A stretch of DNA of 64,000 bases, taken from positions 12,933,667-12,997,666 of the forward strand of contig OX424568.1 in NCBI GenBank assembly GCA_949152475.1, read 5' to 3'. Numbering within the stretch: the stretch's first letter is position 1; every line of letters begins with the position of its first letter. The notes under the pieces were generated by a model. The model was not told where the DNA came from. It was given only the letters and a program-made list of their open reading frames with translations, and ran no database searches. This DNA is from Terebella lapidaria (Eukaryota > Annelida > Polychaeta > Terebellida > Terebellidae). Made by a program: the position numbers and the translations under genes. Of the stretch, positions 15,001 to 30,000 are shown piece by piece.

Positions 15001-18000
15001 TTCATGAGTGTAATAAGCCTTTGGATCTAGGATCGGTTATACACGTATATATCGGATAGACGCAGTGTTTTATCATAGAAATATACGTATATTTCTGTGG
15101 TTTTGTATTATGTACATGTAGCAACGCCACTGTAAATTGAGGCATAAATATCGAGCAAAGGCTGTATCAACGTCAATACATGTATACATGCTTCGTATTA
15201 AAGCGCTAGTAAAGTGCAAAAATGGATATTAACTCACTGGGATGTGTGACGCAAACCAATATTAAATTAAACTATGAGCTGTCATAGGGTACGTTGTCAA
15301 TGTTTTACTGTACTATGCTTCTAAAACTCGTTTACACCGTTTTGCTGATGTGTTTGCTGAAGGTTTCGTATAATATTTTGGTCTATTTCACGAGAGTCAA
15401 ACCGCAATTTTCTACCGAATTCCAGATTTTTCTCACAAATGTTAAAAAAGTTGGGAATCTCCCTCAATGTCGAGGCGACTGAATGATATGGTCAATGTCG
15501 AGGCGACTATATGATACTGGTCCCATCATTTGTAGCTTTTGAAATCTATGTCATATTCTCCAAATATTTGCAACTTATTTGTCTTAAGCAATGAAGTTCA
15601 CAGTCCATGAGGTCAGTGGTTGAAGCATTTTGGTCCATTTCTTGTTACTTTAATTGGAGGTGTCTATAAAGAGTGTTACGTTCGGATGTATACACTAAGC
15701 ACTTTAGATTAAGTACCCTGTAAATTAGCTTTTGTACTGAGGCTCTAGCGAGAGTGCAACATTCTCAAACGCCTGTAATTTCTGGACTATTAGAAACACT
15801 TGAAACAAGTTGTTGACGAAGAATAAAGACCATTCCTCCATCTAATCCAGTGTTGTATGATATACAAACATTAAATTTTCTCTTCACTCCTACTTTAATT
15901 CGTAGCATGTCATCGTTCATTGTATGATATGACGTAGATGAAGAACAGACATTGGGCAAACTTACACAAGTGGATCCAATGTTGGTTCCGTTAGTTAGAA
16001 CTTTCGCGACTTCTAGGCGAATATGTGGAAATTCATCATCATACTCATGTTGACAAACGAGAAATTTGCAACGCAATGTCATCCGAAAAAAACATTCCAC
16101 ACATCCTTCAAGAATGTCCGGGCACCAGGGACGACTATTGCCCAGTACGGACCATTGTCGCAGAAACTGTGTGAGAGAACGTGCCGCCAGTACCGCCATT
16201 GTCATGGTTATCTGATCACGTTGGTTGATGCTAACCATGGATTTTGCGAGCTCCTGGGCGGGGTCATTATGGATGACACCTATACTGGTGGATCCAGTAC
16301 GACTTTATACGGTATGGTGCATATTGTTCAACGTAGGATACAAATATTTCGTATATATTATACATATATTTCATATTTCACTTACTGTCGAGTTCAATAG
16401 GAAGGCTATGTCCAACTAAATGCCGTAGCTTAGCATATGCATAGCAAATGATTATGAAAGAGTATCATGAACACAATGGAAGTCATTGATGGTCCATCTT
16501 TATTATGACCTCGAGCATGACATAGACGACTGCACAGAGTCAATGTCATAACTGGAGTATTGGTAATTGGAGCTTGAGTGAATTGATAACTGGAGATATT
16601 GTATTCACTTATACCCTGTATCGCATTATTATACGTATAATATAGCATGAGCACAAAACTCAAGTTCAGCTTTGGAATGACTTCAAACATTACTTAATCA
16701 AACTAACTTATTTCATTTATTATCGCTACACAGAAATGCTCGATGATACATCATTATATTTTATTCATATTCAATTGAAGATCAGCCCAAAACATTAACG
16801 CCAACACCGAATTCTACCTATAAATAATTTGTGTTGTAAAATAATGAGAATATATTAAGGTAGTCCGCTCCAAACAGTGAGGGGAGGGGGTCAAAGAGTT
16901 TTCAAAATGAATGACTGTATCAACAAAGCCCAGAGCTTCAAAATGACATATTTTATAGAGTAACTGACCAGCATCCTAAAACTGAAAAGAAAATAGGGGG
17001 TCACCGTATCCGTTCTCTTGGAAAACAAGATGCAAGATGTGAATAAGGGCAAAAAAATTTGTAAAAATACCATAAATTTAGTCATTTTAGTAAATGTGTG
17101 TGATGTTTGATCGAATATGTCGAAGAAACAAGCACGGTGACTCCCTATTTTCTTTTCAGTATTAGAATGCTGATCAATTACTCTATAAACTGTGTTATTT
17201 TGTAGAGATAATATTCAAGATATCACTTTTAAATTTTGACTTTTCATTACCTCCCTGTTTGTAGCGGACTACTGGTCTCCTAAGTTTGGATAAAAACAGA
17301 CCCACGTACGGTAAGCATGGGCGGCTCCGGTCCTGCTATCCTTTGTTTCAAATATAACAAGTTAGCGTCAGGAAATGCAGTAAAAGACATGTGTCGCCTC
17401 TTAGAAGTGGGTGGCTTGATTCAGTGTGGGGCACTAGGGATTTTTTTTGAGTCTGGACTTCTGAACTCAAGGCCTACTGCGAATATAGTCAAAATCAAGG
17501 ACTTTCCAAACCTAAAACAGGACCATTTCGAGATCATTTTGTTTCCAAACCCTTACAACTCCCAATCTCGCAAACCAAAAAAAAACTGATATGCACGATA
17601 ATCCTTAAATATAAATTTTACACGCTTGTACACTTATACCGACATCTATGTATGCACTGGTCTTGACTTGTAAACAACAATTTAGCTGAAGTATTTCGTA
17701 ACTGCATCGAATTGCAAAAATCCTTTATAAAACATATTTCCGCGTAGCGTTGTTCACCCTGTCACCGGTGCCCAGAAAATCAGTACTGAGATTGTGGCGT
17801 CAGTTTCATCTTCATGGTAAAATCCGTTAACGCATACTAGTATATGCATCCACTTCGGACCATAATGGGTTACCTTGGTAAAAGTGACCCCTGTTAGACA
17901 TCACCAAGTAGTTTGATCCCTTTTGCCAGTTACCAACTAACTGTCATATGAAATCAAAATCCCATAAAGATTATGTAGGTTTGGACAGATTTCGATAAAT

Positions 18001-21000
18001 GCAATAACTTGTAGAAGTGACAAAAGAGTGTTCTACAAGTTATTGATGTGCGCTATTATAACAGTGAAAATAAGTTACAACGAAGCGCTTGATTGGCTGG
18101 CTAAAGCAGTTATCGCTCTCCAAGCAACAAATCGGCCAATGAGCTTGCATGTAAGAACTTTGCCTTCGCATTGGGTGTCCTTTTTTATGTCCTTTGGTAG
18201 CTTCCTGGCATCTCCTGGGTATAAATCCCACTTCATGCCCCTGGGATATAAAAAATTATGGAATGAAGCGAGCCTGTCGCGGTGGGGTTCTGGGCCGCTC
18301 AAGAGACCTGGAAGTAAGAGTCTTTTTTATGTTCAGTGCTAAGTTGATGGCATCTCCTTGGTATGACTTCCACTTGAATACCATGGATCGCCCTACTTTC
18401 ATATTTAATGCTAAAAATAGAAACGAAGCGAGCTCGTCTCAGCTGGGGGGTCTGGGGCTTGCTGAAGGGCCCAGAAGTCAGAGCCTTTTTTATGCTCTGA
18501 ATTAATTTTGTGGCCTTTCCTGGGAATCAATTGCACTTGAAAATTCATGGATGAACATGTTCTGAAAAGTTTGTAAAAAATGTAGAAGGAAAGCTACACA
18601 TTCGGGCCAGGGTTCTGGGGCCCGTTGAAGGTCCGCAGAAGTCATAGCCTTTTTCATGTTCTGCATTAACTGTGTGGCCTTTCCTGGGAATAACTTGCAC
18701 TTAAAAGTTATTGATTACTATGTACTGAAAAATTTGTTTTAAAAATTTTAAAAAGGAGCTGCATATTTGGGCCGGGGGTCTGGGGCCCGATAAAGGGCCC
18801 CCAGAAGTCAGAGCCTTTTTATGTTCAGAATTAATTTAGTGGCCTTTCCTGAGAATAAATTGCACTAAAAAATTATTGATTACCATTTTCTGAAAAAATT
18901 GTAAAAAAAAAAACAAATGTAGAAGAGGAGTTTGGGCCGGGGGTCTGGGGCCCGCTGAAGGGCTTAATATGTTCTGAATCAATTTTTTAGCCTTTCCTGG
19001 GAATAAATTGCACTTAAGAAATATTGATTACCATGTTCTGAAAAGTTTGTAAAAAATGTAGAAGAGAAGCTGCACATTTGGGCCGGGGGTCTGGGGCCCG
19101 CTGAAGGGCCCCATAAGCCAGAACTCTTTTTATGTTATGTGGTAGCTGAGCATACTGGTCTCTCCTGAGTATACATTTCAAACAAACTCACTATGATCAA
19201 CTCAATCATGAACTCAAAAATGATATTTCAACATTTTTTTTTTCGGACAGGAGACCTGAATCCGCCTATGGAAACTGTGATATATAAGTTGTTTTTTTTT
19301 TCGAAAAGGGGGGGTCCTGACCCCAGTATCCACTCCCCCCCCCCCCCCTCTAAATCCGCTACTGCAATTTTTAAACAAAACTCTTACCGACAATTATCAT
19401 AATGTCCGGAAATTCTTTTTAGTTCAAGAACGATATCTTTCGGAACAGTGCTCAAGCATTATGATCGAGCTGTTAATGAACAAGCCACACCGTGGATCAC
19501 GGAATCGGGTAATTCCAGGGGAGCCGCTGTCTGATCGATCAAAAATATCGAAAGACTTGCAATATTTCGCGGTTATCAGGCACGAATGCATTCGGAAACG
19601 TTTTACAAACTAACGGAAAATTTTTTTGAGGGATTGTTTTCACCTGATGGTTGAGACTGATATTTTTCAAAACAAATACTGTCGTAAGACAACAGGACCG
19701 GACAAACGCATCTATCCATGGGGCGTTTTTATCGTATTTGAATATGTCGCCTCCTGATGGAGGCGACAATAATCTCAACAAAAGGATCACATCACTTTCA
19801 AAAATAATATTTCTGATTGTTTCAATGAGGTTTTACATGTTAATCTTGTGAATAAACGCAAATACTGTGAGAGCTTCGCGATATTTTATAACCACGGGGG
19901 TCAAGCGTACTTGAAGTATTCGGAGTAACATTGACGCTCGTGAAATATTGGGAATGAGATTGTGTGTTATTGTGATAAAAACGTCATGGTGGAGCCAAAT
20001 AGTGTAAGAGTAGGCTGCATAAAAAACATAAGGAACACGCCTACGATGTGTGTACAGGCAAAGCACTCTCAAAATTTCCGGGAATCATTAGCATGAATTA
20101 CATGGACAAAGCCGACGATGTTGGTCTACCGTGATACATACACATACAGTAGCGCAACAACAATATTGAGCTAAATTTCTGATGTTGGTAGAACATTTAC
20201 GAGAGATTGCCAACTTTTATAGTTTCCGACATAAAAATAAAATGTGATGAAAAGATGGTTTTTACACCAGAACAGACGCATAAACTATCAATTTGATCCA
20301 AAACATTGGGCAACATCAAAACCATTGAAGGTCTGAACTCGCATATACATCTATAGGTATGTTCTTCTTTATACGGAGAATGATGAGCAATTTTATCTTT
20401 TAAATCGAGGTTATTAATCAGACAAACTTTCCCATCCCAAGATATTTCCGCTGGCCACAAAAATAATTATCTCCACTGTAGGTTACTCAGCTTACTTATA
20501 TTATACTCAATATGTTTACAATCGTTTTTGTATTTTACATGCCTATCTTGGATGAAACAGCATTGCTAGCAATATTTAATAGTCCGTTAATTCAACAATG
20601 TTCACAGTTATGGAATGCCTCTTTGTACCTGTATTTACGTTGTCTTCGTTATGAGATTTAATTAGGTACACTTCGTTTGTGCTGTAACGAGGCCACAACC
20701 AACTCTGGTATATCTATTGTATAGTTGTGAACTGCGAAATATGTTAATATTCATATATCATGTTTTGAACAAATATATATAGTTCTGAATAAATTCCTAT
20801 CTTATCCTATCCTATAGTCATCAATCTGTAACATTCTGAATACATTTATGCCAATGCATGTCAATTTCTAATATAATACTGATGATTGTTACATATGATT
20901 GATTGATACGATGATGACAATTGAGTGTATTGTAATATAGCTAATGCAATCTAATTCCGCAATGTCACAGTCTGGATACATCAGGAAGAAACACGTATTT

Positions 21001-24000
21001 AACTAATGTTTTACATAGGTAACTGTAAAGCAATAATAATTGTAAAGAGACATCTAAAATATAGATACAAGTAAGTAAATACACGGCCATATGTTTGATT
21101 GTGTTATACTATGTTTGATCTTGCAAGCGTCATCTATTTGCGAATATGAATCACCAGTTTGCTGTTATCGGCTGATGTCATTTTATGTGCATAGTTATCA
21201 GTAATGTAGCGTTTGTTTGTGTTTATTTGTTTGCTGTTGAAATAAACGAAACGCATCTTGTACGAATACTTTATATCGTAAACACCGACTGCTCATTTAG
21301 AACATTACATGTTTTCTCCTTTTCTTTCATTATTTTGGATAAACAAACATTTTCCAAACAACTGATACAACATATATACAGTGTGATATGATATTTGCAT
21401 GCGATATAGACCTCAAATAACAAAGTCTTTCAGGTGACCAGGCACTCTCCTGTTGCGAACTAGACGCGGAGGTGGAAGTGGGGTGGGTTGTGGTTAACCA
21501 CCTCAGGAGCTGGTGCTGCTGGATCATCTGGATGTTGATCGAAGTCGTCGTCATCGTCACTTTGGATTTGACGATGTTCATGTTGCGGGCAAATCTTGTT
21601 GAAATGTGACACATTCCTTGTGATCGTTCGGTGATCATTCCTGGCTGTCAGCATGTTTCCTTTCTTGAGAGTTACAGTTAATGGCTTTGTGCTGTACGGC
21701 GAATCACTTTTACGTTGAACTGGTTGCCTTTCCAGCGCTCTAACGCCTTCCTCTATTGCCAAAGTCTTCATTCTGCGTTTTCTATCTGCATTTTCCTTCA
21801 TCTTTCCTTTTTGTGCTTCGTCTGTCCATCGAATCGGTCCTTTGATTCGCAGAGTTGTTTCTGGAAGCTTCGTCCGGATTGGTCGGTTGAATAATGCTGC
21901 TGCGGGAGTGACCTTTGTGGTTGAGTGAGGTGTTGCCTGTAATTGAGCAGGAATTTGTACATGTCCTGTTTCCAACTGTGTGGCGCTGTTCGAACGACTT
22001 TCTTTAGAGTGAGCATGAATCGTTCAACTTCTCCGTTGCTCTCGGGCCATAACGGCGTGACATTCCGAAGTTTGAATCCAAGGTGTTGTGGGAAGGCTGC
22101 AAAGTGTTGCTCATCGAAAGAGGGGCCATTGTCTGACTGCACAATCAGGGGGATCCCATTGTTGAGAATATTCTATCCAGCTTGGAAATCACTGCTCTGC
22201 TCGAGGTAGAATGCACAATTTAAACCTCTGGAAATCTTAAATAGTCATCAACGACTTCGAGCAAATGTATTCCATCCACTTCGAAGACGTCAACGCTAAC
22301 CTCCAGCCATGGACCATCTGGCATCTTGGTCATCTTGAGGGGTTCTCTGTGACTGGTTGTGATAGCTGCTTGACACGTTATACAGTTGTTCACTGCTTCC
22401 GCTGCGAGCTGGTCAATATGTGGGAACCAGACTCTCACGAAGGAGTATTTTTGTTTTTACCAGTCCTTGGTGTCCTTCGTGTGCCAGCTTGATTACTTGA
22501 TTTTGTAGTGTCCTCGGGATTGCCAGCCTCAATCCAACCAGGATGGAGTCGTCTGAATCTGAGACTGATAGGTCTTGCCTACGATTCTTGTAATACTGCA
22601 GGTCGCGAACTTCTGTTGGTGAATCAATCTTTGAGAGATCCAGTTTCCTGTCTGGATCATAACAGCAGCATGCTGGAGAACAGAATCAGCCATGGTCGCT
22701 TCTTTAACGTCCTTCAAGGTCATGGCTCTGATGCTGATGCAATGTCATTGTCCTCCTGTGGATCGACATGTTTTCACATGTAGTCAGCCGGATTTCCTTT
22801 TCCCTTCTGATACGTCAATCTGAAGTTCTGGAGTTTCATCAACCAGTTTTCAATCCTGGATGAAGGTTGTTCTTTGGATTTTTTTTAAAAAAATAAATCC
22901 CTTTATTACACATGAAAATCAGGTACAGGTAACATGAACGAAACATACACATAATGATGAGCCACAAAAGAAAAGGTACACAAGCATGAGTTCGACACTA
23001 TGAATATTCATTGATATATAGGGGCACGTGCGGCGTTTGCGAAGGACCATCTTCATTTATATTTGGAGAGTGGGAAGAGCACCAACTTTTCGGAAAAAAT
23101 AGTACATGTACGTATGCATGATGATGTACACGTATAAGGAAACACCATTTTCACAGGTTTGAATACAGGAGACCCCATCGCTTTTTAAACAGAGAATGAT
23201 CCTTTCTTTGGATACTAATTTGTCTTTCAATTTCCATTTTGCTTTTCAGTAATGACAAAAATGCCAAGAAAAAGATGTCCTTGCTATTCATTTTGCAATT
23301 ATGTATAAAGAATTTAGCTAGTATCAGACTGAAGTTCAAAATGCAATCTTCGTCTGAAATGCATGGAAATCCTAATATAATGTTTTCACCCAACAAAGGA
23401 TTTACTTTGGATATATTGATATTATTCCACCAGCTGACGAATGCATTCCAAAAGTGTTGTACTGGTTTGCAATCAACAAAATAATGTATAATTGTATCAA
23501 ATGCTTGCATATTGCAAGATTTATATGTACATTCACTTGATTCTATGATCTGTAAATTGTACAAAAATTCATTACAGGGAATTAGAATAGAATAGAATAG
23601 AATTTATTTCGACACACTTAAATGTATTTACATGAGGGATTACAAAAAAACTGTTTGATAGAAGTCCGGACTTCACATAGCCACAGTTGGCTGTCTTCCC
23701 ATGACGCCCGTTTTGATGAAATAATAGTGACGGTAACCTAACAAGAAAAATAATAATAATAATGGCAATAATAATACTAAAAAAGGTGGACAAAATCAAT
23801 AATAAGCTCTCAAAACGGTGCACGACAATTATATGCCAGTGAGATGATGGATGAGAGTGAGAATGAAGTTGTCCTTAACAATAGAGAGTATAAATCTTTA
23901 CTTTTTAGAGACATGAAATCTGTGTATGTCTCTTCATTTTCATAGATATAAACTTTTGACATATTTTCTAATAGGGTAGAGGAGTTTATGTCATCTTTTG

Positions 24001-27000
24001 AAATGGTCTCCATTATTATTCTATTGATGACTTTGTACTGGAAGGACTGCAGTACGGTTTCTCTACATGATATACATCCTGCTTCATATAAGCATGGCCA
24101 GATTTGTGGACTGATGTCGTATAACTTGTTCAATCTGGTTACACATATCGGTGTGTTGTTGCCTACTTTTGATTTTAACAATAGAGAGTATAAATCTTTA
24201 CTTTTTAGAGACATGAAATCTGTGTATGTCTCTTCATTTTCATAGATATAAACTTTTGACATATTTTCTAATAGGGTAGAGGAGTTTATGTCATCTTTTG
24301 AAATGGTCTCCAGCCAGAGTTTTGGTTTAGACGATTTCAGGCTCAAATATTCCAAGAAATTCACATTTAACTCATACTTCAGCTTTAAAGCATCCAGTGT
24401 TAAGAATCTGCCAGACGAATCTAATAAATCTACTAAGTACCTCACACGAGCCACATACCATTTTTCCCAGAATAGTGTTTTTTTGTCAATCATGATTTTG
24501 TCATTGAACCAAATATTCGCTTTTAGAACATCGGGTGTGTTGCTAGTTTTGGGAGTGTGTAAAGTGTACCAGTCATTCAAAATTTCTTGATAAAATAAGG
24601 GCAATTTTTTCAACCCTATCTTTGAAAAACTGCAAATAATATATTGGAAATCAACGCCGATAATATTGTCTACGATTAGTTTCCATGTGCTGTTTGGATT
24701 ATCCAAAGCTCGCCGAAGCCAAGATACCTTTAACGAAGATATTTTACTGTGTATATCAATCATCTTTAAACCACCCTCTTCTATTTCTTTTATAATAGTT
24801 GACTTTGCTATTTTATGTTTTTTCCCATTCCACAAAAAGTCATATAAAATATTTTCAATGTTTTTCACTATTCTATGAGGCGTTGTTAAATTTGTACACG
24901 GGTATACAATGAGTGAAGCTATCAAGGTATTTATTATAACAATTCTGCCCTTTAGCGACAGATTCCTTTGCCTCCATATGTTAAGAAGTACTTTCATTTT
25001 TTTCAAGTTTTGGCATGAAATTGAATTTTATGTTGTCATTTTCATTGTCACATATCGTTACCCCGAGTGCGGATATAGGGCCAATGTGCCATTGCAATTC
25101 ATCATCTTTAAATCTCATTTGCTTCCCTATCAGGAATGCTTGGGTCTTATCTATGTTGATCTTCAGTCCTGAGCATTTTTGGAAAAGTAGAAAGAAGCCT
25201 TTTGCCTGCGTTATGGAGTCATAGTCCTCGAGGAATATGTCGTATCATCTGCAAACTGACTAACTTTGATCTCATTTTGGTTTAATTTTATACCTTTGAT
25301 TTTTTTATCAGCTCGTGAGTTTATTCGCCATTATTTCTACGGCAATAATGAAAAAATAGGGGGATAGTGGGCAGCCCTGTCTTACACCTCGTTGTATATC
25401 GAAATCACTGGAAAAATACCCATTATTTATTATTGTACAATTGATGTGGGAATATATGATTTTGATCCATTTTCGGAGGTTATCACTAAAATTAAAAGCT
25501 TTCAGAGCATCATTTAAAAAAGATCAATTGACTGTGTCAAAAGCTTTTTCGTTGTTCTTTTGATTATTGAAGATTGTATCTAGTGGTTTGTGGTCTGTCA
25601 CCACTGTGAACACAGTACCTAGCAGGTACAGCCGAAAAATGACTACACTGGTGAGTGATGTGCTTGCTTAGGCGACTGCGTGCTCTTGAACTAGCATGGC
25701 ACCTAAGCTGACTGGGCTCGTATCAACTATGAGCTCTGTGAGCTTTGAGGGGACATAGTAGGATGCCATGGATTCCTGACAGATCCCTTCTTTCAATTTG
25801 CTGAAAGCCTCCTCTTATTCTTTTTTCCAGCTCCAAGGCACATTTTTGTTTGTCAGCTTCCGGAGAGGCTCAGTGATTGTTGCCAGTCCTAGTATGAAAC
25901 AGGAACAGTATGTTGCGAGATCTAGCATATTTGAGATTTCAACACTGTTTTGTGGACGTTCAGATCGTTGATACTTTCTTTGGATCCGGATGTATTCCTG
26001 CATTTGAGAAAATGTGCCCAAAGAACTCTAGTTTAGTCTGGTTGAATTCACACTTGTCTTGATTAAGTGTGAGGCCTTTATCCACAAGAGTGTCACACAC
26101 TCGTTTGAGGGTTGCATCATGGTCTTCTTTGAGTTTTCCGAAGATGAGGATATCGTCGCTCACATTGATGGCTCCTGGGATTCCTTGAATGATGTTGTGA
26201 ATGATGTTTTGAAACGTTTCCGCAGCTTAGGAGATCCCGAAGTTTAGCTATTTGTACCTATGTAGACCAATGTGGGTGGAGAATGTGGACATCATGTAAG
26301 TGTTGATGTTTATGACAGTACAAGATAATTTAGTTGTTTTCATTTATGAATGTGTATGATATAACTGCCGGAATCAAAAGCTCTGTTCAAGTAGTTTTGA
26401 AGATGTATCATATCTCCACGGGTTTTCAATCAGGGAAGAACTTCGATGTCGGATGCATTGTAAAGTTAAGAAATTGTGTAATATATCTGAGTTGTTACAA
26501 ATGCTTGTAACTGATAGCATTGTATGGTTATCTGTGCTGGTCAGTTCAGGGTACAGGACCGATGACACAGCAGAGTGCCCCTGCCTGGGTCATAGCCTAG
26601 CTGGAAATAAGCTCGTCCCCTGGGCTCTAGTAACATAATGTTCTTATCAGTACATCGGCCGTTGGTTATTGGCCAGTAGGGTAATCCACACCGATTCACC
26701 TAAAACACATGTCAAGATAAGTGTATAAATAGGCATGTATTTCTGAATAAAGAGAGTTTTGGAGTTCGTCTTCCAGTGCTGATTTTGGTTTTCGTCTCTG
26801 AACTATACACTTCCAGTTGTTGATTCAGCAGAAGGAAACGAGTCCAGGCCGGCTAGGCCAGCCCGGCTTGGCAGTATATATAGCTCTGAACTTTGAGAGA
26901 GCCTGTTTGACTTTTCTGTGGAAGACCCGCCGAGCTCTGCTGCGAGAGAGCTGACACTTGCGTTTGTCTCAGGTACAAGATTGACATTGGATGGACGACC

Positions 27001-30000
27001 CGCCGAGCTCTGCTACGAGAGAGCTGACACCTGCCTGTGTCTCGGGTGCGAGTGTTTCCTTGGAAGCCCCGCCGAGCTCTGCTGCGAGAGAGCTGACACT
27101 TGCGTGTGTCTCGGGCGCTAGAGTGAAACATCAAGAAGGGTAACTTTAAAACAATTTGTGCACGCAAAGTCGTGCACGCCCTAGAGTAGTGGTCTTTTCA
27201 CATGGTATCATGATGGGTGCATTATGATTTAGTTTACTGTGAACCCAGGAACATTATCGACATTACCTCCTTTATGTAAGACTTTCTCAAGTAAATTTTA
27301 GATACACGGCAGGAGAGACACTGGACAATAATTTGAAAATATCTTTTCATCTTTAGATTTATAGAGGTGCACAATTTTAACAATTTTTATCTCACACGGT
27401 ACTATTCCGGTTTCGAATGACTTGATAATAATGATTGTCAGTGGTAAAACTATTGATTCCTTTATTCTCTTCAATAAAATAGCACTGATGCAGTCAAGGC
27501 CAGAACTTTTTTTCTTCGAGGAGCTTAGTGTAACGTTGGACACCCAATACCTAGGGCGCAGGCGCCCCGCGCGGTGGCACAGCCACAGCAGGCGTCGTGA
27601 TTACATTAACAACAACCAGGTAACAGTCAGTCCAGACGAATTCGGCCATCATAGACTTTCTACATCATATCATAACACATCATGGACATATAAAATACAT
27701 TATACATCAAAGATTCAGTTATGGTAAAGTAGCCCGTTGTGTAGAGCCTGAGAGGTTGTGGCCGGCCTCGCCGACGGAATTGTCGCGGGGATAGAACCCA
27801 GGACAGCCCGACGGTCTGCCAGAGCCTGTGTCGCACCATCCTAGGACGAGGAACTGTTGATCCACAGGACGTGAGTCCCCCGAGTACTCCTGGACCCCCA
27901 ATAGGGAATCGTCCCCGGGGCCCCTAAGAGCCCACTTCAGCCGGTAAAAGGGGACTCGGAGCACATGGCCGTGCCCTCTGTCGTCCTCTTGCTCTGAGAC
28001 AACTCCGAGTAGACAAAGCGGGCTTGCAGTAGCACACGAGGGACCAAAGATGACATAAAAGTGGATGGTTATGGATGGTTATGGTAAAGTAGCCCGTTGT
28101 GTAGAGCCTGAGAGGTTGTGGCCGGCCTCGCCGACGGCACTGCCGCGGGGATAGAACCCAGGACAGCCCGACGGTCTGCCAGAGCCTGTGTCGCACCATC
28201 CTAGGATGAGGAAATGTTGATCCACAGGACGTGAGTCCCCCGAGTAAGCACAGTCCCCCTCCTGGACCCCCAATAGGGAATCGTCCCCAGGGCCCCTAAG
28301 AGCCCACTTCAGCCGGTAAAAGGGGACTCGGAGCACATGGCCGTGCCCTCTGTCATCCTCTTGCTCTGAGACAACTCCGAGTAGACAAAGCGGGCTTGCA
28401 GTAGCGCACGAGGGACCAAAGATGACATAAAAGTGGAGCGAGAGAAGGACAGTGGGTCGCCTTGGCAACACACAAACTTCGAACAGAAGTGGCTAAAACA
28501 AGAATAGCGTTAATAACAAATCTCCTGCCGAGATCTTTGGGCAAAATCGCCACAATTACCTGAAAACAACAATGATTGTCACAATCTTGAGGCGAAGTCG
28601 CCACATTAGATTTAGAGTTTCTTCCTTTATCACTGGAGTGAAATATAAACAATTAGGATTTTTAACACTTGACACAGTAGGTCTTCGCACTTTTGGGGAT
28701 GTTAGCTGCTAGAGATTTGCCAACATTATAACAATACTTACAGAATTTTTTGGATATTAAATAAATGTCTTTCACGTCATTACCATCTAAAACAAACACA
28801 TCAGATATCCCTTTCCTTTCCCCTTCCGCCCCATAAGTAATCATTATGTCCCATGTTTTTTTCTAATATCATTTTTGTGCTCAGTTAACAAGTCATGATA
28901 TTTTTCTTTTAAAAAACGATTACATTTATTTTTTAACTTGACCTCGGACGACCTTGACTGCTGAATGTGTGACATGGAATGTGTAACTTGGCCCTGGGGT
29001 TTAAAGTCTTGCACCTAGAGGTTAGGATTATAATATAAGCTGCTAAGCAGTCGCATATATATGGCACATCTATTGATGACCTTGAACTTGACCTTAGAGG
29101 ACCTTGAAGGCTAAATCTCAAAGTCTCGTCTGACCTGAAATGTGTAAATTGGCCTCCACAGACGAAATACTTGGTGATAAGAAAATATCGAAAGTTCTAT
29201 GAAGCACATCGTATTAGGTGACATTGAAGTCCAGAAAGATGACCTTGGTTGGTAAATCCCAACATCATATGTCACCTGCAATGCATGAAATAAAAATTGC
29301 CCGGTAACCTATCTTAGCCCTTGGGCAATTTTTTTTGCATATGAACATACATGCAAATTGTCTTTACCATATGTATCTGTAACATTAAGAAAATGTTATA
29401 CACTATGTAGTGTCCATGTCTATGTAACTGTGTGTTGATATAGATAAAGAGTAAGTCGGTGTTTACGATGAAAGAGCGTCGTTGTTGCGATTTGTGTTGC
29501 ACCCATAAAACACCACATTGGCGACGAGAATAGGATTATTTTGCAGTGAAAACGGACAAAACATCACAGGAAAGTATTACTGACTTGATATATACGGAGG
29601 TCCTGTGTCTGTGCCGTATGACATTTGGTTGCTTCACCGGTTTTGAAAAAGTTCATCACCCGCCCAAATTGTTTCGCCAGATTCTTGTTTTGAACGTTCA
29701 CGTGCATTACTGCCTAGTTGATGTATTGTCTGTCGAGTGAAATCATGGCTGCTGCTTTGATCGGAAATATTGGGGAATTCAGTCCAGAGAAAGAAGATTG
29801 GAAGAATTACCAAAAGCGTTTGGAAATATGGATGGTCACAAATAAAATTGCAGCAGGGGACAAAGTTAATGTTTTCCTAGCGTTGATTGGCCCAACAGCT
29901 TTTGAGCTGATTGTTTCGCTTGTATCGCCTGGCGATGTCACAACAAAGACATTTGATGAGCTGAAAGGGAAGCTTGCAGATCATTATCGCCCTGCTAGGA